This document shows positions 17,407-25,700 of a stretch of 64,000 nt of DNA, in pieces. The stretch is from contig NZ_JACDUR010000009.1 in the NCBI RefSeq assembly GCF_013761175.1, positions 1 through 64,000 of the forward strand. The letters are read 5' to 3'. Both the position numbers and the translations under genes were made by a program. This DNA is from Nonomuraea soli (GTDB lineage Bacteria > Actinomycetota > Actinomycetes > Streptosporangiales > Streptosporangiaceae). A model generated the notes under the pieces. It did not search any database and had not been told where the DNA came from. It was given only the letters and a program-made list of their open reading frames with translations. Numbering within the stretch: the stretch's first letter is position 1; every line of letters begins with the position of its first letter.

Positions 17407-17798
17407 CTGCCCCCACACCCGAGCAGCCCACCATCGGGCAGCTCGTCTCGGACCTGGGGGCCGACCTGTCCAAGCTGTTCCGCCAGGAAGTGGAGCTGGC
17501 CAGGACCGAGCTGCGTGAGGAGGCGGTCAAGGCGGGCAAGGCCGCGAGCCTGCTCAGCGTCGCCGGGGTGGCCGGTCTGATGGCCGCCTTCCTGGTCAGC
17601 CTGGCCGTCGTCTTCGGCCTCGACAGCGTCATCGACGCCGGCTGGGCGGCGCTCATCGTCGCCGTCATCTGGGGCGCCGTCGGCGCGATCGCCTACACCA
17701 ACGGACGCAAGCGTATGCGCGAGGTCTCCCCCGTGCCGGAGAAGACCGTAGAGACCCTCAAGGAGGACGCTCGATGGGCACGAGATCTGAAGAGCTGA
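17403..17798 (+). CDS. Phage holin family / actinobacterial holin-X-like protein
   Basis: This 131-aa protein has a conserved N-terminal block TIGQLVSDLGADLSKLFRQEVELARTEL split over residues 10-37. Two membrane helices follow (about 53-75 and 80-100), and a short basic/acidic tail contains PEKTVETLKEDARWA. This is the DUF1469/holin-X pattern. Despite the name these chromosomal proteins are not phage lysis genes; there is no endolysin or phage gene here. It overlaps the upstream gene as ATGA and the downstream gene by 25 bases. Confidence 0.88.
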   Translation: MTAPTPEQPTIGQLVSDLGADLSKLFRQEVELARTELREEAVKAGKAASLLSVAGVAGLMAAFLVSLAVVFGLDSVIDAGWAALIVAVIWGAVGAIAYTNGRKRMREVSPVPEKTVETLKEDARWARDLKS

Positions 17799-18361
17799 GG
17801 CAGGAGATCGCCCAGACCAGGGCCGAGCTCGGCCAGGACGTCGACAGGATCGCCGACCGCACCAGCCCCAAGCGGATCGTCCGGCGCCGCACCTACCGGA
17901 TCCGCTCGGCGGCCCGCCGCTTCACCAACCGGGTCATGGGCACGTCCGACACCCTGTCGAGCTCGGCCTACGACGCCGGACAGTCCGTACGGCACGGCGT
18001 GGGCGAGGCCGCGGACACCGTCAAGCACGGGGTCGGCCAGGCGGCCGACGCCGTTCGTTCCGCCCCCGACCAGGCCATGCGGCAGACGCAGGGCAATCCT
18101 CTCGCCGCGGGGCTCATCGCCTTCGGCGCGGGGCTGCTGGCGGCGGCGCTGATCCCCACGACGGAGGCGGAGAAGCGCGCCGCCGCGCAGGCGGGTGAGT
18201 ATGTCGAGCCGATGGCGGAGTCTCTGAAGGAGGCTGCCCAGAATCTCGGCCAGGAGGCCAAGCAGACCGCCCAGGAGGCCGCCGGCCACGTCAAGGAGAG
18301 CGCCGCCCAGGCCGCCCAGGCCACGGGCGAGCAGGCGAGAAGGGCCAAGGACGAGTTCTAG
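17774..18361 (+). CDS. DUF3618 membrane protein
   Basis: This 195-aa protein starts with the DUF3618 signature SEELRQEIAQTRAELGQDVDRIADRTSPK. One membrane segment follows near residues 115-132 (LAAGLIAFGAGLLAAALIP). The C-terminal region is LEA-like, with 11-residue amphipathic repeats rich in Ala, Lys, Glu and Gln (KEAAQNLGQEAKQTAQEAAG). AAGGAGG inside the preceding gene gives it its own strong ribosome site. LEA-like repeats are typical of desiccation or osmotic-stress proteins, which supports an envelope-protection role for the trio. Confidence 0.86.
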   Translation: MGTRSEELRQEIAQTRAELGQDVDRIADRTSPKRIVRRRTYRIRSAARRFTNRVMGTSDTLSSSAYDAGQSVRHGVGEAADTVKHGVGQAADAVRSAPDQAMRQTQGNPLAAGLIAFGAGLLAAALIPTTEAEKRAAAQAGEYVEPMAESLKEAAQNLGQEAKQTAQEAAGHVKESAAQAAQATGEQARRAKDEF

Positions 18362-18391
18362 TCCCGCCGAACGCCGACGCGGGCGGCCACC

Positions 18392-18444
18392 GAGCGGCCC
18401 GGGCAGGGATCATCCGTGGAGACGATCCCCGGCCCGGGCCGCTC
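18392..18444 (+). terminator. Long GC-rich hairpin ending the DUF3618 operon
   Basis: A 13-base-pair outer stem (GAGCGGCCCGGGC, 18392-18404, with GCCCGGGCCGCTC, 18432-18444) encloses a second 6-base-pair stem (GGGATC with GATCCC). It lies 30 bases after the operon stop. No T run follows. Confidence 0.75.
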
Positions 18445-18622
18445 GATGCCGCTCGGAGTCCACTCGTCCTCGGCTGCCTCGAGCGCGGCTCGTTGCGTCA
18501 CGTGGGGGTACGCGGGTTAAATGCCGGAAAGCCCTTAGCCGAACGCCCGGGGAACCGCCGGTGACCGCCGGGAGAACTCCGCGGATCGCGGCCTGCTGAC
18601 ACCACCGAGGCGAGGAGTGCCG

Positions 18623-19675
18623 ATGCCGTCTGCCGCGCGCACCGGAGAACTGCTCCGCCGCCGCGAGCCCGGGCCGGTCGTCCTCCACACCGCCCCCATG
18701 GTCCTGCCGATCGCCGACGAGCCGATCGGCGACGGCGCGGTCGCCGTCAGGGGCGACCGGGTCCTGCAGGTGGGCAAGAGGTCAGCGCTGCGGGCCGGCT
18801 ATCCCGGCTCGCGGGAGATGCGCTGGCCGGGCACGATCGTCGCCGGTCTGGTCGACCCGTTCGCGACGGGCGACGCCCCGGGTGTGACCACCCGTGCGGG
18901 CCTGGGCGAGTCGTGCGACGTCATCTACGTGGAGGTGCGCTGCGCGGACGCGCAGGCGTGGGAGGAGCGCGAGCGCGACGCCCTGATCACCGCCATCCGC
19001 GAGGCGGATCGGCCGGTGGGCGTGGCCGCCCACTCCCCCGATCCCGAGGTGCTGGAGGACTTGGCGGTCCTGGCCAGGACCTTCGGTCTGCGGCTGGTCG
19101 CCGATCTGGCCGTGACGGCGCCCGGCCCGCTCGACGAGGCGGGCGTCCTGGGCCCGCTGTGCCATGTGGCCTGCTCGGGCCAGCTGGATCCCGGCGAGCG
19201 CAAGCTGCTGCTCCTGCGGCAGTCGGTGATCGCGTTCAGCCCGGGTGGCGACGCGCTGGCCCTGCTCGACGACGGCGAGCCGTTCGCCCTCGCCGGTGAC
19301 CCTCTCGGCCACGCGGCGGCGCTGAGCCGCCGCCGTCCCACCCAGGCCGAGCGCCTGGTGCGGGCGGCGACGCTGGGCGGCGCCGCGGCTCTCGGCCGCG
19401 ACCGTGGGCCGGGCCGTATCGGCTCACTCGGCCCTGGTAGCCGCGCCGACCTCGCCGTCTTCCAGGTCCGCGACACGCGCGGCCGCCATCCCTACTCCGC
19501 TCTGCTCGACCACGCGCCTTGCCTGGCCCGGGTGGTCGCCGGTCGGGTCGAGCGCCGGGCGGAGCGAGCGGTCGACGCGCTGGCGCGGGACCACGGGCAC
19601 CGGACGCCTGACCGCCGCGGCGCCGACCGGGTGTACGGCGAAGCGGAAGCCGGCGGGATCGATCCTGGGCGGTAG
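18623..19675 (+). CDS. Amidohydrolase-superfamily protein lacking the metal motif
   Basis: This 350-aa protein has the split composite domain of cyclic amidohydrolases. The N-terminal part is APMVLPIADEPIGDGAVAV.GDRV; the C-terminal part is GSLGPGSRADLAVFQV. Where active members carry HxH (as in PGLVNAHTH), this protein reads GTIVAGLVDPFATGD, with no histidine. The helical stretch HVACSGQLDPGERKLLLLRQSVIAFSP corresponds to the strand before the last metal residues. It is probably a non-hydrolytic or repurposed member. ATG 18623 sits 7 bases after GAGGAG; GTG 18617 is also in frame. Its last 84 codons overlap the convergent gene at 19424. Confidence 0.7.
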   Translation: MPSAARTGELLRRREPGPVVLHTAPMVLPIADEPIGDGAVAVRGDRVLQVGKRSALRAGYPGSREMRWPGTIVAGLVDPFATGDAPGVTTRAGLGESCDVIYVEVRCADAQAWEERERDALITAIREADRPVGVAAHSPDPEVLEDLAVLARTFGLRLVADLAVTAPGPLDEAGVLGPLCHVACSGQLDPGERKLLLLRQSVIAFSPGGDALALLDDGEPFALAGDPLGHAAALSRRRPTQAERLVRAATLGGAAALGRDRGPGRIGSLGPGSRADLAVFQVRDTRGRHPYSALLDHAPCLARVVAGRVERRAERAVDALARDHGHRTPDRRGADRVYGEAEAGGIDPGR

Positions 19676-20101
19676 CGGGTCGCCCAGGTGTTGCCCGAGC
19701 AGTTCGTACCCGCGTTCCCTGATCAGTTCCGCGAGCGCGGCCTGGGCAAGGTCCAGCAGCCGCTCGGCGATCGGGCTCGGTGCGCCGTCGAGCCATTCCT
19801 CCGGCGCGAAGTGTCTGCTCCCGCTGGTCAGCCTGAGTCCTTCCAGCACGCAGGCGCGCAGGTACGGTGTCGGCCCTCCGGCCGCCACCTCGCGCGCCGC
19901 CGTCACACACTCGTGCGGGCGGCAGGCCAGCAGGGCCAGCGTCTGCACGACCGCGGTGGACAGCGGCACGCCGAGAGCGAGATCGAACTGTTTTCTGGTG
20001 ATCAGCCCTTCACTGGGAAAGGCACGCATCGCCTCACGTACCTCGGCCGGTGACGGCAGGTCCCCCACGGGCTTGGTGGCCCTCCTCCACATCCGCGACA
20101 T
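19424..20101 (-). CDS. Uncharacterised helical protein
   Basis: I do not recognise a family. The 225-aa product starts at ATG 20101 after AGGGGGTG. Its first 140 residues are mostly helical, with conserved-looking blocks PSPAEVREAMRAFPSEGLITRKQFDLALG, then LALLACRPHECVTAAREVAAGG, and EWLDGAPSPIAERLLDLAQAALAEL. No signal peptide or membrane segment is present. The last 84 codons lie opposite the end of the amidohydrolase gene and look low in complexity (Arg/Pro/Val-rich), so the functional part is probably the first 145 residues. It diverges from the gamma-glutamyltransferase gene across 79 bases. Confidence 0.6.
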   Translation of the reverse strand: MSRMWRRATKPVGDLPSPAEVREAMRAFPSEGLITRKQFDLALGVPLSTAVVQTLALLACRPHECVTAAREVAAGGPTPYLRACVLEGLRLTSGSRHFAPEEWLDGAPSPIAERLLDLAQAALAELIRERGYELLGQHLGDPLPPRIDPAGFRFAVHPVGAAAVRRPVPVVPRQRVDRSLRPALDPTGDHPGQARRVVEQSGVGMAAARVADLEDGEVGAATRAE

Positions 20102-20180
20102 AATGCACCCCCTACCCACGTCACACAGACCACACGCGCCGGGTAACAGCGGTGTCACTTCTCCCTTTACGCTCTTTTAC

Positions 20181-21722
20181 GTGCACAACACCAGATATGC
20201 CCGCTACGGGATGGTTTGCAGTGTCGATCACCTCGCTTCCGCCGCCGGGGTGAACGCTCTCGAACGCGGCGGTTCGGCTGCCGACGCGGCCATCGCCACC
20301 AACGCCGTCCTGGCCGTCACCGCGCCCCACCTGTGCGGCATGGGCGGCGACCTGTTCGCGCTGGTGCACGCCGACGGCGAGGTGACGGCGCTGGACGCCT
20401 CGGGCAGAGCCGGTTCGGGAGCCGACGCGGCGCAACTGCGCTCCGAGGGCCACGCGCGCATGCCACACCTGAAGGACATCCGCTCGGTCACCGTGCCCGG
20501 CTGCGTCGACGGCTGGCTCGCCCTGCACGACAGGTACGGCAGGCTGCCGCTGGAGCAGTTGCTCGCACCCGCGATCCGGCTGGCCGAATCAGGCTTCCCC
20601 GCCTCGCCGCTGATGGCGCCGGGCGCTCCCCTCATGGCCGAGCAGCCGGGCGGCACCGACTACGCGCCGGTGCGCGCCGCGGGCGACCTGATGACCCGTC
20701 CCGGCGTCGCGCGTGCCCTGCTGGCCATCGTCGACGACGGCCGCGACGGCTTCTACCTGGGCGAGTTCGGCGGCGGCCTGCTGGAACTCGGCGCGGGCGA
20801 ATACACCTCGGAAGACCTGGCCAAGCCCACCGGCGAGTGGGTGCGCCCGCTGTCGGTGGAGGCGTTCGGCCACCGGATCTGGTCGATGCCGCCCGTCTCC
20901 CAGGGATACCTGCTGCTGCTGTCGCTGGGCATCGTCGACGGACTCGACCTGCCCGACTCCCCCGACCATCCCGCCTTCGCCCACCTGCTGGCCGAGGCGT
21001 CGCGGGCGGCGGGGCACGACCGGCTCGCCCTCCTGCACGAGAACGCCGCCGGCCTGGTCTCACCCGAGGAGATCGCCAGGCGCCGCGCGCTCGTCGACCC
21101 GGCCGCCCGCTCCAGGCTCGCGGCGCCCACCGCCGACGGCGACACGACCTACCTGTGCGCCGTCGACGGCGAGGGCATGGGCGTCTCGCTGATCCAGTCC
21201 AACGCCTCGGGCTTCGGCAGCCTGCTCATCGAGCCGAACACCGGGATCAACCTGCACAACCGCGGCATCGGCTTCTCCCTGGAGCCCGGCCACCCGGCCG
21301 AGTACGCGCCGGGCAGGCGCCCGCCGCACACGCTGGCGCCCGCGCTCATCACCCGGGCCGACGGCTCGCTGCGCTCCGTCGTGGGCACCATGGGCGGCGA
21401 CGCCCAGCCGCAGATCCTGCTGCAGGTGATCACCTCGCTCCTGAAGTACGGCAGGCAGCCCGGCCAGGCGCTCGCCGCGCCCCGGTGGCGGCTGGGCTCG
21501 ACCACCGGCTTCGACACGTGGACCGACCCCGACGCGATCGTGCTCCAGCTGGAGGAGAGCGCGCCCTGGAGCGGCGGGCTGGAGTCGCTCGGCCATCCGG
21601 TGGCGGCCCTGCCGTACGGGTCGTCGTTCGGGCACGCGCACCTCATCGACGTGCAGGACAACGGGGTGCTGGCCGGCGCCGCCGACCCGCGCTCGCTCAT
21701 CGGGGCCGCCCTCGGTATTTAG
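20181..21722 (+). CDS. Gamma-glutamyltransferase family protein
   Basis: This 513-aa N-terminal-nucleophile hydrolase transfers or hydrolyses gamma-glutamyl groups such as that of glutathione or mycothiol-related compounds. Family marks are GMVCSVDHLAS...GGSAADAAIATNAVL near the start, GMGGDLFALVH, and the self-cleavage site DTTYLCAVD with predicted nucleophile Thr322. The small subunit then carries SNASGFGSLL..PNTGINLHNRG and GTMGGDAQPQILLQV. There is no signal peptide, unlike many GGTs, so a cytoplasmic role is likely. GTG 20181 has no ribosome site; the gene may be leaderless, or ATG 20211 could be used. Confidence 0.88.
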   Translation: MHNTRYARYGMVCSVDHLASAAGVNALERGGSAADAAIATNAVLAVTAPHLCGMGGDLFALVHADGEVTALDASGRAGSGADAAQLRSEGHARMPHLKDIRSVTVPGCVDGWLALHDRYGRLPLEQLLAPAIRLAESGFPASPLMAPGAPLMAEQPGGTDYAPVRAAGDLMTRPGVARALLAIVDDGRDGFYLGEFGGGLLELGAGEYTSEDLAKPTGEWVRPLSVEAFGHRIWSMPPVSQGYLLLLSLGIVDGLDLPDSPDHPAFAHLLAEASRAAGHDRLALLHENAAGLVSPEEIARRRALVDPAARSRLAAPTADGDTTYLCAVDGEGMGVSLIQSNASGFGSLLIEPNTGINLHNRGIGFSLEPGHPAEYAPGRRPPHTLAPALITRADGSLRSVVGTMGGDAQPQILLQVITSLLKYGRQPGQALAAPRWRLGSTTGFDTWTDPDAIVLQLEESAPWSGGLESLGHPVAALPYGSSFGHAHLIDVQDNGVLAGAADPRSLIGAALGI

Positions 21723-21747
21723 CCAGCTCGTGGGTACGAGTACCGGC

Positions 21748-22062
21748 ATGACCGAATTGCCACCGGACCGCTACGGACTCAGCGACGAGCAGGAGATCGA
21801 GGTCGAGGAGTGGACCACCGATCTCGGGGAGCGGCACGAGATAGCGCCCGACGACCCGGCCGAGCACGAGAGCATGGACCAGCGGCTGCGCGAGGAGCTG
21901 CCCGACCGGCCCGAGCGCGGGTCCAGGGAGAGGTTCCAGCTGACCGACGACGGCCTCGTCGAGACCGACGAGGACCTCCCGGCGGAAGAGCGTGCCATGC
22001 GCGTGGACGACGAGGACCTGCCGGCCGAGGAACGCGGCATGCGGGTGGATGACGAGCCGTGA
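21748..22062 (+). CDS. DUF5709-like acidic small protein
   Basis: This 104-aa, strongly acidic protein (start ATG 21748; GTG 21730 in frame) contains the conserved block MTELPPDRYGLSDEQEIEV followed by LGERHEIAPDDPAEHESMDQRLREE. Its end carries a duplicated 13-residue unit, DEDLPAEERAMRV then DEDLPAEERGMRV, each followed by DDE. It looks natively unstructured. The function of the family is unknown. Confidence 0.75.
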   Translation: MTELPPDRYGLSDEQEIEVEEWTTDLGERHEIAPDDPAEHESMDQRLREELPDRPERGSRERFQLTDDGLVETDEDLPAEERAMRVDDEDLPAEERGMRVDDEP

Positions 22063-22072
22063 GGCCCGGCGA

Positions 22073-22720
22073 TCACTTGCGCAGGTAGGGCAGCAGGTCG
22101 TGGAGGCTGTCGATGACCACGTCGGCCTCCGCGGCCTCGGGCTGCGCCGCGTGCAGATACCCCCAGGGGCCACGGCGAAGCAGGGCGACGTGCATGCCGG
22201 CCCGCTTGGCCGCCAGGACGTCGTTGTCGAGCCGGTCGCCCACGTAGAGGATCTCGCCGGGCTCGCGCCCGGCGACCTGCGCGACCTTGGCGAAGAACTC
22301 CGGCTGCGGCTTGGCCACGCCCCAGCCGTCGGAGGTGTGGATGGAGTCGGCGGGCAGGTCCATCGCCACCAGGGCGTCGTAGGCCCGCACCGGCTGGTTG
22401 CCGGCGATGATCACCTGGTATCCGGCCTCGCGCAGCCCCCCCAACGCCTCCCGCACGTCGGGGTAGAGGTCGTCGGCGTCGAAGTGGTTGCGCAGGCTGC
22501 CCGGCTCCTCCTCGGCCCACGCCTCGATCTCGGCCTCGACGTCGAGGCCCGGCCGCACGATCTGGAAGGCCTCGCGGTGCGAACGCCTGAGCGCCGCCAC
22601 CCCGCCGATCACGCCCAGGAAGGTCAGGCGGGTGACACCCAGCCGGTCGGCCCAGCGCGACCAGATGCGGGTCTCGTCGATCAGGGTCTCGCCGACGTCG
22701 AAAACCAGTGCCTTGATCAC
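22073..22720 (-). CDS. HAD-superfamily hydrolase (subfamily IA)
   Basis: This 215-aa protein has HAD motif I as FDVGETL (Asp8 nucleophile; the second acid is replaced by Gly, as in haloacid dehalogenase-like members). Motif II is IIAGN, motif III the Lys in GVAKPQP, and motif IV GDRLDND. A helical cap lies between residues 15 and 85. Its GTG start lies 5 bases after the hrpA stop, so the two are probably cotranscribed. Small-molecule phosphatase or dehalogenase activity is likely; the substrate is unknown. Confidence 0.86.
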   Translation of the reverse strand: MIKALVFDVGETLIDETRIWSRWADRLGVTRLTFLGVIGGVAALRRSHREAFQIVRPGLDVEAEIEAWAEEEPGSLRNHFDADDLYPDVREALGGLREAGYQVIIAGNQPVRAYDALVAMDLPADSIHTSDGWGVAKPQPEFFAKVAQVAGREPGEILYVGDRLDNDVLAAKRAGMHVALLRRGPWGYLHAAQPEAAEADVVIDSLHDLLPYLRK

Positions 22721-22725
22721 GCGGG

Positions 22726-25700
22726 TCAGTTTAGGGCACCCGTCGCGGGCTCCCTGAGCCTGTCCATGGCCTTGGCGATGCGCTTCTCCGAGATCGGCGT
22801 GGGCGTGCCGAGGGTCTGGGCGAAGAAGCTGACCCGCAGCTCCTCGATCATCCAGCGGACCTCGCGCACGTCGGGGTCGCCCCGCCGTGCCGGGGGCAGC
22901 TTGTCGAGCAGGGCGGCGTAGTCGTCCTCGACCTTGTGCACCCGGTCCATCCACTCCACGTCGCGCCACGGCTCCTCGGGCAGCTTGACCAGGCGCCGCT
23001 CGATGGCCCGCAGGTAGCGGGAGACGTCGGACAGGCGGCGGGCCCCGGTGGAGGTGATGAATCCGGCGTAGACGAGCGTCGACAGCTGGTGCCTGATGTC
23101 GTCGACGGAGTCGCCCGGCCTGGCCGCGTCGAGCAGGGTGCCGATCGAGTGCCAGGCGGCCAGGATCTGCTCGGTCCTGGCCAGGACGTCCTTGGCGGTG
23201 TCGTACAGCTCGGCCCGCACGTGCTGGTAGAGCCGGTCGAAGGCGACCGGCTCCCAGGCCGGCCCGCCCAGGTCGTGCATGAGCTTGTCGACCGCCGCGG
23301 TGACCACGTCGTCGAACAGCGCCACCGCGCCGCCGTGCGGCGAGCGCGACAGGGCGAGCTTGGCCTGGTTCGACAGGCCGCCGAGCAGCTGCCTGGCCGG
23401 GTTGACCACGTTGAGGAGCAGCAGGCGGCGGGTGCCGGTCCACATCGAGCGCCGCTGCTGCGCCTCGGTGTCGAAGATCTTGATGGCCACGGAGTCGTGG
23501 TTGTCGACGAGCGCCGGGTAGCCCTTCATCCGGCCCTGCTCGAAGACCTTGGGCAGGGTGCCGAAACTCCAGGTGTGCAGCCCGGTGCGCTCCAGGTCGT
23601 CGGCCGCGGCCGACAGCCGCTGGCGCAGCTTGGGCGCCAGGCGTTTCTTGAGCGCGTCGAGGTCCTTGTCCTCGGCGATCTTCTTCTTGCGCTCGTCGAC
23701 GACGCGGTAGGTGACGCGCAGATGGTCGGGCAGGTGGTCGAGCTGCCAGGCCTCGCGCGGCACCCGCACGCCGGTCAGCCGCAGCAGCTCGCGCTCCATC
23801 GCCTCCAGCAGCGGCTCCTTGCCGGGCTCGACCGCGGCCAGGACCTGCTTGGCGTAGTTGGGGGCGGGCACGAAGTTGCGGCGGATGTGCTTGGGCAGCG
23901 AGCGGATCAGCTCGGTGACCAGCTCTTCGCGCAGGCCCGGGATCTGCCAGTCGAAGCCGTCGGAGCTGAACTGGTTGAGCATCTGCAGCGGCACGTGCAC
24001 CGTGACGCCGTCGGCGTCGGCGCCCGGCTCGAACTGGTAGGTCAGCCGCATGCGCTGGTTGAGGTGGCGCCAGGTGTCGGGATAGTCCTGCACGCTGACG
24101 TCGGCGTTCTGGTTGACCAGCATCTCCGGCGTGAAGGTGAGCAGGTCCTTGTCCGGCTCGCGCTTCCACCAGTTGTCGAAGTGACGCACCGACACGACGT
24201 CGGCCGGGACCCGCTGGTCGTAGAAGTCGAACAACGCCTCGTCGTCGACCATGATGTCGCGGCGCCGTGCGCGGTTCTCCAGCTCCTCGACCTCTTCGAG
24301 CAGCTTGCGGTTCTCCTTGAGGAACTTGTGGTGGCTGTCCCACTCGCCCTGCACCAGGGCGTGGCGGATGAACAGGTCACGGGAGATCTCGGGATCGATG
24401 CGGCCGTAGTTGACCTTGCGCCCGACCACGAGCGGCATGCCGTACAGCGTGACCTTCTCCAGGGCGATGACCGCGCCCTGGTCCTTCTCCCAGTGGGGCT
24501 CGGAGTAGGTGCGCTTGAGCAGGTGCGCGGCCAGCGGCTCGACCCAGTCGGGCTCGATCCTGGCGTTGACCCGCGCCCACAGCCGGGAGGTCTCGACCAG
24601 CTCGGCCGACATCACCCACGCGGGCTGCTTCCTGGCCAGCGCGGAGCCCGGCCAGATCGCGAAGCGGGCGTTACGCGCGCCGACGTACTCGGTGAGCGGG
24701 CGACGGCCCTTCTCCTGGACGTTCTTGTCGACGACGTCCTTGACGCCCAGGTGCGACAGCAGGCCCGCCAGGAGCGAGACGTGCACGGTGTACGGCTCGG
24801 CGTCGGTGCTGTTGGGCTGGGCGCCGAGCGACTGGCGGATCTGGCTGTAGATGTCTTGCCACTCGCGCACCCGCAGGTAGTTCAGGAACTCGGCCTTGCA
24901 CAGCCGCCTGAACGCGCTCGACGACAGCTCCTTCTGCTTCTCCCTGACGTAGTTCCACAGGTTCAGGTAGGTCAGGAAGTCGGACTCGGGGTCGGCGAAG
25001 CGGCGGTGCTTCTCGTCGGCCTGCTGCTGCTTGTCGGCCGGGCGTTCGCGGGGGTCCTGGATCGACAGCGCGGCCACGATGACCATGACCTCGCGCAGGC
25101 AGCCGTTCTTGTCGGCCTCCAGCACCATGCGGGCGAGCCTGGGGTCGACCGGGAGCTGGGCGAGCTTGCGCCCGACGGCGGTGATCGACCCTTCCGCGTC
25201 GAAGGCGCCCAGTTCGTGCAGGAGGTTCACGCCGTCCTTGACCTGGCGCTTGTCGGGCGGCTCGACGAACGGGAAGGCCTCGATGTCGCCCAGGCCGATG
25301 GAGGTCATCTGGAGGATGACGCTGGCCAGGTTGGTGCGCAGGATCTCGGGGTCGGTGAACTCCGGCCTGCCCACGAAGTCTTCCTCTTCGTACAGCCGGA
25401 TGCAGATGCCGTCGCTGGTGCGGCCGCAGCGGCCCTTGCGCTGGTTGGCGCTGGCCTGGGAGATCGCCTCGATGGGCAGGCGCTGGACCTTGGTGCGGTG
25501 GCTGTAGCGGGAGACGCGGGCGAAGCCGGGGTCGACCACGTACTTGATGCCGGGCACGGTCAGCGACGTCTCGGCGACGTTGGTGGCCAGCACGATGCGG
25601 CGGCCGGTGTGCGACTGGAACACCTTGTGCTGCTCGGCCGCGCTCAGCCGGGCGTACAGCGGCAGGATCTCGGTGTTGCGCAGCTGCGCCTTGCCGAGCG

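Noticed and set aside
17403..17798. Phage origin suggested by the holin-like gene
   Set aside because: No endolysin, integrase, capsid or tail genes lie nearby, and the gene belongs to a common chromosomal trio.
19404..20180. An N-terminal extension of the gamma-glutamyltransferase
   Set aside because: The upstream frame is Ser/Arg/Pro-rich and covers the two convergent genes. The family N-terminus begins near 20181-20211.
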